A stretch of 64,000 bases of DNA from Tetradesmus obliquus (lineage: Eukaryota; Chlorophyta; Chlorophyceae; Sphaeropleales; Scenedesmaceae), in NCBI GenBank assembly GCA_030272155.1, contig CP126195.1, forward strand, positions 4,571,001 through 4,635,000, read 5' to 3'. The notes under the pieces are model-generated. The model saw only the letters and a list, made by a program, of their open reading frames with translations. It was not told where the DNA came from and did no database searches. Below are positions 22,032-33,943 of this stretch, piece by piece (positions within the stretch are counted from its first letter, which is position 1; each line of letters starts with the position of its first letter). Position numbers and translations under genes: made by a program.

Positions 22032-24921
22032 TCAGAACATCAGAGCCATGGCAAGTGCTACCAGTGTAGTCAGCCTCAGCAAGCCACATGACAGGCCAGA
22101 TGCAGCATTGTTGTTGCGCGTGAGCGCAGTTGATGCTGTGTACTTGGCAAGACAGCCGCCATTGATTTCTACTGCCACATCTGTTGGGTTTGTGTTTTTC
22201 GTCTTGCGAGCCGCGTAGAAGCTAGCCACACCAGTTGTTGTGTTGGGGAAGACACCGATTGTGTCCCAGGTGCCTAGCAAATAGCAGAAGAGCAAGAACA
22301 GCAGGCAGCTAGTTGCAATGATGACCAACATCAACCGAGACTGCAGCGTTGCAGGAGCTGGCAAGAGACTGCTGCGCTCAGCGCTGCGGCATGAGGGGCG
22401 GCCCGCTGTCTTGCACTGCCAGCCGTCCATGCTGTTGCAGTGGCGCTGCCTGCAGGATATTCTTGATGTGGGATGGTCATGCTGTCAGCAGCCCCCTTGC
22501 ACCACCGCAGGGCGCTGCATTCCATCACCTCAAAAAGCATGCTGTGACATGGCGTTTCATCCTCCATCACTCACCATCAGATCCCCAGGTGACTGTACCC
22601 ACACCGCCAGTGCAGCCACTGCCTCCAGCTGTGTACAGCAGCGCCACATTGCATGCGCTGCCACGGTACAGCCACACCCTGTAGCTGTTCAGGCATTCCT
22701 GCAAGTTTTGACATGCTGCAGGCAGGGTGCTGGCCAGTGTGAGGTTGCCAGATATGAACGGCTGCGCCAGGCACTGCTGCTTGGTGATGTTGAAGTTGCC
22801 AGTTTGGCCGATGCTGGCAAAGTAATAGGCCAGATGGGCATCAAGGTTGTCCAGTTCAATGGAGGACGGTGGAATGTCTCTCTCTGCCTGGCCTAGCTGA
22901 GCAGAAGCAGGGGGTTCAGTTGAAGCGCCACCAGTGGAGTTGTCGGTGCACTCGTCCAGAATCTCCACCTTGTACTGACAGTACAATCGCCAACGTCATT
23001 GATACACATGAATGCCAGGGTGGCGTTTGGGCATAGACCATGATTAGCACCTTGAAGCTCAGTTGCCGTGTTGTGCCAGTCCAGTTCGCTGACTGTGAGG
23101 TCTTGATCATGGTTATCACCCAAATACTGTACGATACTTCCACCAACCATGACGATGATGTTGAGCTTGGCGTGGTTTGGATGGGCCTGCAACAACAGCA
23201 TAGAGCAACAGCACACTGAATCAGTGATTGGCCTGTTTTGCTCATGCAATCCACATGAATGATGCTGTGCGAAACACTAGGCTAACATCAGGGTGCACGG
23301 GTGTAGGGAGCAATCTGAAACGTTCAGCACTGCACAGGCAATGGCTGCTGAAGTAGGCAAGTTTCATTTTTGCTACTGAGAGGTGGTGTGCTTGAGCGAC
23401 CTCTGCCACTCTGACAGCGGCACGTACCGAGTGGTTGAATAACACGGTATACTTGACGTGTGTCGTGTGCGCCAACGCAACCTCATAATTGCTGCCGGAC
23501 CACCTGCCAGGTGCGACGGCGCTGGTGCAACCAGGGCAGGCAGCAGTGTCTGTATCATTGGCGGTGCTGGCGGGTTCAGGAATTAAGCTTAGGCCACTGT
23601 TGTTACTGCTGCTGGGGTTGGCTGAGTCACTGGGTGCCGATGATGCACTGGAGCCTGCAGGGTTGGCATCAGCGGAGGACGTGGCATCACTGGGGGTGCT
23701 GCTGCTGCCGCTGTTGTCGGAGGTGGTGGTGGGGCTGGTGCTGTCAGATGAGGATGAGCTGTTGTCGAGGGGTGGTATGGCCGGGCTGCCTGACTGGTCA
23801 GGGTCGGACACGACCATAATGCCCGACCCTGAGTAAGTACATGGCGGCATCTCGGGCTCTACCTTGATGCCCCAGTGACAATCTGTGTCCATTCTGTAAC
23901 ATCCAACTCTGAAATAGATAGAGTTGCACTGGCCAAGGCTGAAGTCAGCCGCTGCTGCGTGGTGTGGCCAGTCCACAGTGACGTTGATACAGCCCTCATA
24001 GGACTGCTGATGGAAGACCAGCTGTTCGTAACCAGCACTCGTGCTAATGTACAAGCTTGCAAAGATTGCGTAGGGGTCACATGACCCAAATTCGTCCTGC
24101 GGCAGAAGTATGCAGTACAGATTACCAGCCAGCAACACACGACCAACATGATGGCAGTTTAACAGATCCAGATGAAGCAGGACACTATTCAGGCGCTTCA
24201 TACAATGCTGTGTTGCAGCACTCCATGCACAGTTTATAGACTGCACATTGAGGATACTCAAGGATGCGCAGGGTAAACACTTCAATCCCTCTAGAACATA
24301 TGCAAGAAGCACCACAGGGCGAACCGTGCCCTATAGCAGTGCTGTGCGGCACGACTTGCACGGCAAAGCATTTGCAGGCCCATAAATGCATTCAATTGCT
24401 GTACAGCTGGCAGATCAAGAAACAGAGGTATCACACATGTGCAGGGGGAGGAGGCGTACCGCGTAGGTAGTGAAGCTCTGCTCATGGTGGTACTACCACA
24501 CAGTGTAGCACTGCTTCTGGTGTAAAACCTCACCATCGTCATCAACGTGATGGTAGCGGGTGCAGCAGCTCTCCAGTCCACATATATAATCTGGTCATAC
24601 CCCCTTTTTGTTACGCTTGCGCAGCCAGGGCACGAGCATGTTGCCGCAGTATCAGACCTGGAAGTGTTCCTGCAAGGAGCAATGGCTTCGGTAAGATGCC
24701 CGACGGCCAACACTCTCAAGAAAGGATTGAGCATCAATTTGCACACATAGTGCTCACCCAAAGATGGGCATCAGTGGGCTGGTCTGCAGCAGGGCTGGAC
24801 TCCGAGAATTGTTGCCAGGGCTGCCCGCTTCGGGCAACATGGGCCTGCCGCAGCTACAAAGACTGAGTAGAAGAGATGAAAATAACGATAACAAAGCTGC
24901 AATAACGATGTGGCGTGTCAT
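22032..24921 (-). CDS. secreted, likely GPI-anchored Cys-domain protein with apparent frameshift
   Basis: Exons: 24921-24758, 24669-24534, 24096-23428, 23186-22575 and 22273-22032. The protein starts with a clear signal peptide (MTRHIVIAALLSLFSSLLLS). Two related domains follow, separated by a Ser/Thr/Asn-rich linker. The first ends CNSIYFRVGC...DTDCHWGIKVE; the second ends CPNATLAFMC...GDCTV|YKVE. The C-terminus has small residues and then a hydrophobic tail, LRLTTLVALAMALMF, as in GPI-anchored proteins. Within the fourth exon the frame must shift: reading as given stops at 22893 after ~420 residues, while the downstream sequence to 22032 is open in another frame and splices correctly at TWGSDG|TWDTIG. 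One extra base near 22978 would restore ~607 residues. The domain repeat supports this, because both domains then have Asp-Cys, three residues and (I/Y)KVE. It could be a sequencing error, a real null allele or an overlooked splice. Family unknown to me; cell-surface role is inference. Confidence 0.7.
22970..22986. repeat. 17-bp perfect palindrome at the frameshift point
   Basis: TTGTACTG-A-CAGTACAA has 8-bp perfect arms around one base (22978). The reading frame of the GPI-type gene breaks exactly here. Hairpins of this kind can cause one-base slips in replication or sequencing. Confidence 0.85.
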
Positions 24922-25814
24922 CCTGTGCTGCGGTGGTGGTACTATCGCGACGAGTACAGTACCCGAGGGCGCAGCAGGTCAGCGTGGGGGCGGCAACGTG
25001 GTAGAGTACTTTTAATGTAGGCCGCCTGTGGCGCACCACCATGAGCAAGAAGTGCCGTGCTTGAGCTCAATCAACCCCTTAAATTCGAAAGTGTGTCATG
25101 TGACACATGACATGTCATTACTGTCAGTTTGACCGAGTGGAGTTAGTATCAAGGTCGAATTCGCAATGGCAGGCACATGCCATCGCGCTACCATCAGCAC
25201 AGGTTCAATGAGGCGAGCTACAGTGGCCAATGCAGCAGAGAGTGGCTGCGCGCCATGTGCCGCACTGAGACTGCTTCAAAGTAACAACACAGAGATACTA
25301 CAAGCTTTGCAGGTCAGGTCTGACTCAACAGGGGTCAGCACCTTGGTTTGATAGTGCAGGTTCACCAGCGCTGCCAGCGTGAACGAGTTGGTAGAGGCTA
25401 GCAGACACATACGTTGACACACACAAATCTGTGATGTGCTCCGTCCGTTTTGCACACTGCAAGACAACTTCTCTTTTTCATGCTAGACTGTCCATCTTTA
25501 CAACTACAGCTGGCTGCTGCTGTCAGGCCGGCAAATGCGAGCACCACGTCGCACAGAAAAACGCCTGTCCACATCTCAGGTCGAGTTACATGAATCAGCA
25601 GCAACAGCCCAGTGCAACGCCAGCACCCATTGCGCAGCTGCTGCTGCGCCCTTGTACTTGTCTAACAAACATGGTGGGTCGCTGAGCACTGACGGACTGC
25701 AGTGGCAAGATCAGCAGCTGCAGCAGCAGCAGCGCTAACCTGTCACCGACTGCTGGCTGCCTTGCAGAAGCAGCAGCAGCAGCATGCTGCAATCCAGCTG
25801 AAAAGCTGCACAGC
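24922..25814. other. RPS16 3' flank and upstream region of GPI-type gene
   Basis: About 0.9 kb between two minus-strand genes. TGTAA on the minus strand (TTACA at 25586-25590), about 225 nt past the RPS16 stop, is a plausible poly(A) signal. A CATGTGACACATGACATGTCAT-like stretch near 25097-25118 contains overlapping inverted ACATG/CATGT elements. No coding exon is supported. Confidence 0.5.
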
Positions 25815-28800
25815 TTAACGGTAAGACTTCTGGAACCTTGCGCGGGCACCACGACCACCGAACCTGCAAGCAGCAAGGGAGGCAGCAGCGGCAGCAGCCA
25901 AGACCGCAGTGTCAGTGCAAGCAATGACAAGCATGAGGTCAACACGACCCACCCTGCAGGAACTGGCCTAGCATCAGGCAGCGTCATGGCCCAAAACCAG
26001 TGCTGCATGTGCACGGCACTACAGCAACACACCACACCCAACCCAGATTCAACCGACGAGCATCAAGCAGCGACTAACTTCTTATGCTCCCAGCGGCGGG
26101 GGTCTGCCACGGCCACCAGCAGTGTGCGTTCGCACTGATACAGCATGCCACAATCAACCAACAAGCCATAAAAACAAAAAGGTGCAAAAGCAGCGGTGAC
26201 TCACTTCTTGGGCTCGCAGCGGCGGGGGTCTGCCACCAGCAGTGTGCGGTCGTACTGCAGCAGCGTCTCCTTGATCTGCACCTTGCTCTGCTCGTCCACG
26301 TACTTCTGGTAGTACGCGATGATGGCCTTGCTGATGGCCTGGCGCAGCGCTGCAGCGGAGAAAGCGCAGCGGCAACATAACCAAGTCAAGGACCATTCTT
26401 CCACTGAAATTTGGGAAGATGTGTTATTATGTAATGCTGTGGTGCAGGAAAGGATGCTGCCGATGGCCTGCTGCTGGCCTGGCGCAGCGCTGCAGCATGA
26501 ATGATAAACAGTTTGCAGCAGATATATACAGTGGCAGCAGAACAAGAGGGTCGGGAACAGAGGTAACTATGAGGTTGCGTCGCTCTGTTGAGCAGCACCC
26601 GATCCAACTTGACCTTGCTGATGGCGTACCACACAATAGAAAGCCAGAAAGAGTCGCAGGGTGAAGCATAAGCCATCAAGACAACAGAGGATCAGCCTCA
26701 GCAAGAATACGGCCCCACGACTGCTCTGCAAGCTGACAAGCGCCTTCAGCGAGCAGCCAACTTCCACGTGCCACGCAACACACACAGCGCCACACCAAGC
26801 CCCTGCACCTAACCACCACCATACACATCACCATGCAGCAACCCCTTTCCCTGCCATGAGCAGCTGCTGATGAGCTGTCGATTGCCTGCTACTGCTGTCC
26901 CCACCGCTGCCAACAGCAGGTGCTGGTGCCCTGCCGCTCCTGCTGCTGCGCATGCGCCTGCACTCAGCAAACCCCACCTCCCAACTGCAGTACTGATACT
27001 GGCTGGCTGTCAGGCGCTGCTTCTTGTGCAAGTCGATCACCATGGTTTCCGCCATGTGTGCGCACTGCAGCGCGTCTGCTGCCAGCTGCTGCTAACACTG
27101 GCCGCCACTGGTGTCCTGCCTGCTTTCCTGCTGTGCTGTGGCCGGCGCAGAGACAATCCCAGCGTGCCGCGCTTCCAGCAGTGGTATGTGGGCAGCATCT
27201 GCAGCTGCAACTGTCATCACTGCTGCTGTTGCTGCTGCTGTGAGTTGCACAGCCAAGGCCAGCAACCGTGCCAGAGCGCCCATGCAGCCGGCAGCCAGCG
27301 CGCCACCGGCACTTGATGCTGATGCTGCTGCTGCTGCTGCTGTTCGCAATGGTGGTACAGCTGTGTCACGCCAGCACTGGGAACCAGCGCTTGACACCTG
27401 GCAACCCGGCACATGGCTTCTGTTGGCACTGCCGCCGCCGCTGCTGCTGCTGCTGCACAGCTATTGGCCTGATCTCCCTCCCCTCCCGCGAGCGCGCGGA
27501 ACCCTGACTTGTTGGCTGACAAACCCTCTCGACACTGGCAGAGCCACTTCCAAACACCCCCGTACACGACACTGGCAGAGCCACTTCCAAACACCCCCGT
27601 ACACGACAACACACAACTGGCATCAACATGAGCAAACTGCAGCAGCAGCCCGCACCATACAGCAACCTTTGCTACCAGTGTTTGACTTTCAAGCAACTGA
27701 AAACAAGCATCAAAAGAGCCTCACCGTAGATCTGGCTGACGTGACCGCCACCCTTCACGCGCAGCCTGATGTCCAGGAAACCCCAGCGCTGCTTGCCCAG
27801 CAGCAGCAGGGGCTCGAACACCTTGTGGCCCAGGGCCTCGGGCTTGATCAGCTCAAGGGGGATACCTGTTAGTGACGTGCAAATGACAAGCATGCTTCAG
27901 GCAGAGTGTAAAATAGATTAAGTAGGATTTGGACGTGTGCAGAAATGCAGCTGTGCAAAACGCAGCATGTTGATGCTGCTGCTGCTGCTGCTGCTGCTGC
28001 AGGGGCACGCCATCCTGCTGTCAAACTTGACGCTGCTGATGCGGCAGCTACAAAGGGCTATCAGGTAGCTGCAGGTGTGCACACAGCGACCGCCATGTAG
28101 GCTGTAGCAGGCTGTCTGTGGGAGTTGCCTGATTGCTGGAGCTGGGTCCCCCCAGGCAGCTGCTCCAACTTGCGACGGTTGCTGCTGTCAACCTTTCCGC
28201 GGCTGCAGCTGTCCATGCTGCTGCTGGTGCTGCTGTTATGCACTTTGCATATACAGGCTAGTGCTTGATGTTTGTTGCAGCAAGCGCAGTTGCTACTGCT
28301 GCTGCTGCAGATGTTGCAGCTCTGACAAGTTGCGCGTCAAAGCTGACTGGGCTACTGCCGTGCTCCAGAAGCACAGGCCAGCGCAGCCGCTTTGCCCGCA
28401 CAGCTGCTTTGTACGCTACCCAGCCTCCAGCGTCTGCATCTGTAGCGTGTTTTGCAGCAGCCTGCTTTCACACAGCACTGCTGCTGCTGGTGCTGCCTTC
28501 CCTGCTGTGCCTGCCTCCTGCTGCTGCTTGCCCGCCTGCTTGCGGACCCTGATCCGTCTGCGAATCATCCGTGTTGTGCGCGTCGTCTGGCCGGCCCTGC
28601 CGTGTGCAACCACTGCTGAGAGTGGCTGGCTGCTGCTTGCTGCTGTTGACCACCCCACTGTACTACCCGATCGGCTGCTCACCATTGAGCTTCACAAGAC
28701 CCTTGCCAGGCTTGGCGTAGGCCACAGCCACTGCTGTCTTCTGCAGCACCAAACACGCGCTGTGAGCAGTGGCTCGATGGTGGGCCGAGCACTAGTCAGA

Positions 28801-28972
28801 ACACACTGCTGCATGAGCCCGGCAGCGCTACAATATGTTTTCTCACCTTGCGACCAAAGGTCTGCACTGACTGTAGGCACGAAAGGGAAAGAGCAGGCAG
28901 AGTTAGCACCGAATATCGCGCAAAGCTTCTCTAAAGCCGGCCAGCAGCACCCACCTGAAGAGGGGCCGCCAT
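25815..28972 (-). CDS. RPS16: 40S ribosomal protein S16 (uS9)
   Basis: Six exons: 28972-28955, 28870-28847, 28740-28683, 27865-27725, 26349-26205 and 25863-25815. They encode 144 residues, the typical eukaryotic length. The protein begins [20 protein letters not shown], with [71 protein letters not shown] and the universal uS9 C-terminus [15 protein letters not shown]. The last 16 residues sit in a separate 49-nt exon, joined AA|G; without it the protein would appear truncated at CEPKK. Exons 1 and 2 are just 18 and 24 nt. It binds 18S rRNA near the P site, where the C-terminal Tyr-Arg tail contacts tRNA (family knowledge). Introns 4 and 5 contain decoy copies of both ends of exon 5. Confidence 0.97.
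26076..26130 (-). repeat. exon echo: 3' end of RPS16 exon 5
   Basis: On plus, ACTTCTTATGCTCCCAGCGG copies ACTTCTTGGGCTCGCAGCGG at 26203-26222, offset 126 bp. The match extends through GCGGGGGTCTGCCAC with an extra GGCCAC, then CAGCAGTGTGCG(T/G)TCG. The donor GT is changed (AGTT for AGTG), so the copy in intron 5 has lost its splice site. Confidence 0.85.
26470..26497 (-). repeat. exon echo: start of RPS16 exon 5 with acceptor
   Basis: The plus-strand text GGCCTGGCGCAGCGCTGCAG at 26477-26496 repeats the true exon 5 acceptor region at 26337-26355, offset 140 bp into intron 4. The acceptor CTGCAG is intact in both copies. Confidence 0.75.
27531..27604. repeat. two perfect 37-bp tandem copies in RPS16 intron 4
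   Basis: GACACTGGCAGAGCCACTTC followed by CAAACACCCCCGTACAC occurs at 27531 and again at 27568 with no change. Located inside an intron of RPS16; no coding role seen. Confidence 0.92.
27967..28003. repeat. (CTG)n tract in RPS16 intron 3
   Basis: About ten CTG units followed by CAGGGG. On the transcribed (minus) strand this reads CAG, opposite to the CTG tracts seen in introns of plus-strand genes. Confidence 0.7.
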
Positions 28973-31193
28973 GGTGGCTTTTTCCTTGTCAGTGGCCTGA
29001 CAAACTGAGAGGCCGAGACCGACGCTGCTGCGCGCTTTGGAGTTCTGTCTTTGGCTGCTGAGCCCTAGACCCTCGCTACATACTCGGGTGCCTTGCTTCC
29101 GCGTTCAAAGCTACACTCCCCTGCTCCGGCTTTTGATCGTTTGATGATACGCTCTAGTACTGTTTTACTCAGTGCTGTGGCGTCTTGCCTGCTGCTGCTC
29201 TGTTGCCCCCTGGCATATGATGCTGCTTGCTGCCAAGGGGTTCACTACGCACGTTGTATACAATACATATGGATGTTGGCAATATACTGCTCTCAAACTA
29301 CACACTGTTGACGCAGGCAGCTGCATGCGTGAGGCAGCTGTACCTGCAGCAGCTGGTGCAGCTGGTACCCATGCTGTCACCTCCACAGCCGCAGAGACTG
29401 AGGTGATGCACTGCATTACGTAAATACAGTGCCGTGTATTACGCTCAGCACAGCAGGGGGCATGCAGCACAGGAGCATGACAGTAGTACGTTTCAGGAGC
29501 GCACTGTCAACTGCATCATGCTGTTGAGTTTTCGTTCTCGCACTCATTGTTTCACAGGCATCACACTGCACACGCACACACCAGCATGTAGGCACAGCAC
29601 AGCAAGCTTTTTGTTGTTGGGCTTGACGATCTCTGCATTTCGGCACTGAAGCAGCAACAGCAGCAGAAGCAGCTGAAGCGGCAACCAGGCAGCACTGCTG
29701 GCAGCAGCAACACCTGAAGCACACGGCAGGCATGTAAGCATGAAGGTGCAACTCCCCTGGACTCTCTTTTTATTTTTGTGACAGCCCAGCAAGACCCGTA
29801 CGCCAGCCGCTGGATGAAGTCCACACACTGCCACACAGCAAGGTGCCATCATCATAACGCTGCCACATGTTTGACATGCCATCACCTGGCTGTCACAGCG
29901 GTGGTTCAGTCTTGCGCGGCACAAGCAGCAGTTGCACAGCAGCAAACTCATCAGCTGTGCGAATGCCCCGACAGGCAGAGCTAAGATGGCAGGACTGTCA
30001 CACCCAATGCAGTGTCTGGAGTCCTCTCATATGCAAAGGCGCAGTCGCGCAGTGCCACTCAGTGCCGCAGTGCAGCACGTTCTGATGTATGCTTGTGAAG
30101 CATGTTTTGTGCAGCGTGTGTTCAGCGTGTCTGTACAGCTTGTTTGTTTGTGACTATGTATTGCAGGCTGCCAGCAACGTGATTGCAAGAGACCCCTAAA
30201 GTCCGCAGAAACCGGAGGTGGTTCGCAGCAGCAGCTACATGCTTGAGAATGGATGCAGATAAGCCTGCTGTGCATGCCACATATGCTTCAGATTGGTGAT
30301 GGATTGCTGTTGCAATCTCGTTTGCACGCGCAAGTCATTGTGCTGCATGCCAGGCCACCTTGACGCAACAAATTCAGGTTGACTGACACTGCATTGCAGC
30401 GTGATGCAGGGGTGTACATCAACATGAAGCATGTAGAGGTGCACATTCGCATGTAAGCATTCACAGATCACGCAGACACAGGTCCGCAGACGCTGACCAT
30501 GGCCGGCAGCGCCGTGCAAGATTCCTTGATGTATATGGCCTAGAAAGGCCTACAAAGATAGATGTTGAAGCGCCTTGGAGTGGATGACACGCAGAATTCT
30601 CTAGTAAAAGGCGAAAGAATTATCTGACTTCGTGCCAACCACAGCGCATAGTTGTATAATGCAGCGATCTGGGACCCAGTTCTGACATGGCCAGAAGCCC
30701 AACAGGCGCGGCTGTGCCAACGGAATGACAGCTGCCACATCAGCATTGCTGGCAACCATGCAGCACAGAGAGCTGGTCCAGCATACCAGAAAACATAGCT
30801 AAAGGAACTACGAAAACAACAGTAAGCTGCGATTGCATGCTTGGTACGCTGCAAGGTTTTGCACCTGCATGCCTTTGAGCGCATTTGCTGTGCTGCACCA
30901 CTGTCTGCAGTGCCACTGATCAATGTAATGCTGCCCACGTGCTTGAGCGCACGTCATCTATTCACGTATGCTTGATTTACACTGACATTAAGAACTTGTT
31001 TGATCAGACTTCAACCCGGCTGCAACGGCACACTGTACTCGATTTTACCATACCTGTGACACTGAGCAAGAAGAGCCTTACAAGCGGCTGAAAGTGTGTA
31101 TGTTCACTGCTAATCTAAGCTTGCACTGTACGAGCAATAGCAACTTGCTGCTGATACAACATCAAATGCTCCAGCAGTCAGCCAGGTGCTGAA
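28973..31193. other. divergent intergenic region between RPS16 and GT71 gene
   Basis: About 2.2 kb separating divergently transcribed genes. It must contain both promoters. Base use is less CAG/CTG-biased than in the genes. A run of PolyLeu/Cys and Gln frames around 29640-29740 reflects trinucleotide repeats. I found no exon with matching donors, acceptors and a recognisable protein. Confidence 0.5.
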
Positions 31194-33172
31194 ATGGCTT
31201 GCCTTCGTCACAGCCGATACCTTGACGGCCTGCTGTTTGCTACCATATGCCTTTTTATTCTTCTTTGTCGGCTTGAAGTGGCAGCAGCTGATCAGCAGCA
31301 ACCACCATTGCCAGCAACAGCAACAATAGACAGCAACTCCTGCAGCCTGCAAGACTATGAAGAGGGGGCTGTATGCAGCGAAGAGCAGCTAGAAGGCTAC
31401 TATGACGACTCAGAATCCCTGGAATCAGCCAGAGAAGCTGCAGCTGCAGCTGCGACAAGGCGCCTGCATGAACAGTTGCGCACACAGCAGCAAATGCTGA
31501 GCGTGCTCAGCAGCATTGCAGCCGGCACATTCACAGCAGATGCAGCAGTCTCTTTGCTGCAGGATGCAGCAGCACTGCGCGAGTCGCTCATGCACGGAGC
31601 AGCAGCAAGGCGCTGGGAGGCACTGAAAGCCAGGTCAGCCAAGCGCAGCAGCACAAGTACAAGCGGAGCAGCAGACACGCAGCAGGATGCGGCATCACGC
31701 GGCATACTCATTGTGGCTGGTGGCAGGCACCAGTTCCTGAATGCGTACATTCTCCTGCAGCTTCTGCGCCACCCAACCATCAACTGCAGCTTGCCGGCAG
31801 AGCTCATCTACTATGGGCCATCAGAGTATGACGTGGAAACAGCAGAGCTCATGACGGCCCATGCTGCCAAAACAAATACGCAACTGGCAATCATGGATGG
31901 CTCAGAGGCAGCAGCAGAAATGGATCTGGAGCCTCACCTGCCCACTGTGCACCTGACGGGCTTCAGAACAAAAGTGCATGCGCTGGCATTCGTAACAACA
32001 TTTGACCAGGTGAGGCAATTGACAGCTGCTGCTGCAGTGCAAGATATGATGGTCACCATCAACAGCATATCATAAGGGTGCCACTGCTGTGCAAGTCAAT
32101 GTTCGCCAGTTTAACCGTAGTGTTGACAATGCTAGGTGTACTGTCCTTCAAGCACACCGGACACGCCCATGCCTCCATGCATACACACTTACCCATGCGT
32201 CCGCTGCTACCATTTTGATACATTCTGCTGCAGGTGCTGCTGCTTGACAGCGACAACACGCCGCTTGCAGACCCTACATACCTCTTTGAATCAGCAGAAT
32301 TCACCACTTTTGGCAACTTGCTGTGGCTGGACTTCTGGACAAACCAGTGGATGCAGCCAGGGCTGTACAGCCTGCTGGGTTTAGACGTGCCCTGGGAAGT
32401 AAACCCTGAATTCAGGGCTTCGGAGGCAGGGCAGCTGCTGCTGGACAGGGTTCAGCACTATGACGTGTTAGAGTGGCTGTGGCTGCTTAACACACACTCG
32501 AGCAGTGGAGTGCCAGGTGTTAGGGAGGCTGGGGTGGTTGGCAGGAGCATCTGGGGAGACAAAGACACCTACCTGATTGCGTTTCAGCTTGCAGGAAAGG
32601 AGCAGTATGTTACTGAAGTGCCGCACTACCCCTTGCAGGCACTGTCGCGGCCAGTTGAGGCCGGTATGTTTGTGCATGCGGGCATGATGCAGCGAGGGTT
32701 GCATGGGGAGGTGATGTTCCTGCACTGCACAGCCGCAGGCAAGCTGTGGCCTCATTGTGCCTGGAATGACCACAAGGGCTGCAAGGTGTGGGGTGCAACC
32801 ACGCCTGTGGATCAGCAGCAGCTGCTGCCGAGCGTGCGGGATGTTACTGCCATGCAGTTTGAGCCAGACAAGGTTGACATGGCGTGGCAGGAGCAGCACT
32901 GCGGGCCTGGTCATTTTGATTTTGCTGGGGAGAGTGGGGATGAGGACAGCCAGCAGCAGCACTGGCATGCTACCATGCTCGAGTGTGACCTGGATAAGAG
33001 CACAGGGCTCCTGCCAATCCCAGTGATTGCGCTGCAGCATTTGCCAGTGCAAGTGCAGCAGATGCTGGAAGCGACACACACAACATTTTTGGACACTATG
33101 CAGCCAACTGCACATGGGGGGCATACGGCAGCAGAGCAGCACTATGAGGATGATTCAGACCCTTACTATTGA
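31194..33172 (+). CDS. GT71-type (MNN1-like) mannosyltransferase
   Basis: Two exons, 31194-32009 and 32234-33172, joined in phase 0 at FDQ|VLLLD, give 584 residues. An N-terminal hydrophobic stretch (~residues 12-28) after a basic start fits a type II Golgi membrane anchor. A stem region rich in Ala/Gln follows. The catalytic part starts near residue 165 with RGILIVAGGRHQFLNAYILL and includes LPAELIYYGPSEYD, LTGFRTKVHALAF and LLLDSDNTPLADP, whose Asp277-Ser-Asp279 is the DxD metal/nucleotide-sugar motif. These blocks match the MNN1/GT71 mannosyltransferase family. The substrate is probably a protein- or cell-wall-linked mannan chain (inference). The gene has one 224-bp intron with no exon echo. 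Its stop lies 39 bp from the stop of the convergent small gene at 33212. Confidence 0.85.
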
Positions 33173-33211
33173 TGTTGGCTATGTTGTATGGCAGCAGCAC
33201 CTTCTACCAGC

Positions 33212-33850
33212 CTATTGATGTGTTGATGATGCTGACCCAGTGATTACGTTTGGCCGAATTGGCGCTTCAGTGCTGTTCACAGAGAGTTTGCATATAGCAT
33301 GAAAGCATGGAAGTATCCTCAGCTGTGTGGTGCTTGCCAGGTGGTCATATACCAGCAAAGGAACATCATCAAGATTGTGTCTTTCTTGGTTGCGCATCAC
33401 CCTGCGTTGCTGAATGCAGCGATCACTGTGTGTGTGACTTTTGGCATTTGCCTTCAGGCTGGCTGCAAGTGTACTTGTACTGCTGCTTGCTGCAGACAGT
33501 TTGCTGAGTAAGCAGGTGCATTGCAGGCGCGCTTGCATCTTTGTGTCCTGTTGTGACCAGCATAAGCTCTTTCTGTGCGGTTCAAGCATCGCAAGTCAAC
33601 GTTCGTTCCTGTTATTGCACAAGTGACCTTCAAGTGACTCCGTGATCACTCCTCCGGACACGCAGCGGTTGTCCGAGTCACTTACCTTGGCTAGCACAAG
33701 TTGCTCGGCATGAGTTCGGTGCTGCAATTCCGACACGTCCAGCCCAAAAAGTTCACCCACGGCAAGCGTTTGGAGTTGCGTGTCCCCTTGCTTGATCCGT
33801 GTTCGTGAAGCTCCACCGCTAACGCTCATTGTGCTGTAAAGATGGCTCAT
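33212..33850 (-). CDS. small hypothetical protein, divergent partner of DGAT1
   Basis: Exon 1 (33850-33686) encodes 55 residues starting MSHLYSTMSVSGGASRTRIK and ends at a consensus donor, AAG|GTAAGT, in phase 0. It has the look of real coding: mixed, polar, few repeats (ELFGLDVSELQHRTHAEQLV). The best phase-0 second exon is 33409-33212 (QRRVMRNQERHNLDDVPLLV...), giving ~120 residues. An alternative acceptor a little upstream would give a shorter end, so the C-terminus is uncertain. A second in-frame Met lies at 33829. I do not recognise the family. The ATG is 93 bp from the DGAT1 ATG on the other strand, implying a shared bidirectional promoter. The 3' end abuts the GT71 gene tail to tail. 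Confidence 0.45.
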
Positions 33851-33943
33851 CTCACCGATCTTGTCCTTGTGTAGCTTGCTTCGAGCGCGCCGGGTGGTTG
33901 CGAGCCTTGCTCTCACGGCACAGAGCAGCAGCACAAGCTCAAC
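33851..33943. promoter_or_regulatory. compact bidirectional promoter region (inferred)
   Basis: Only 93 bp separate the divergent ATG codons of the small hypothetical gene (minus) and DGAT1 (plus). Any promoter elements must lie here or inside the transcribed leaders. No TATA box is visible. Confidence 0.35.

Noticed and set aside
26201..26396. RPS16 truncated at RRCEPKK
   Set aside because: AA|GTGAGT is a donor and a 49-nt exon at 25863-25815 supplies the normal [15 protein letters not shown] end.
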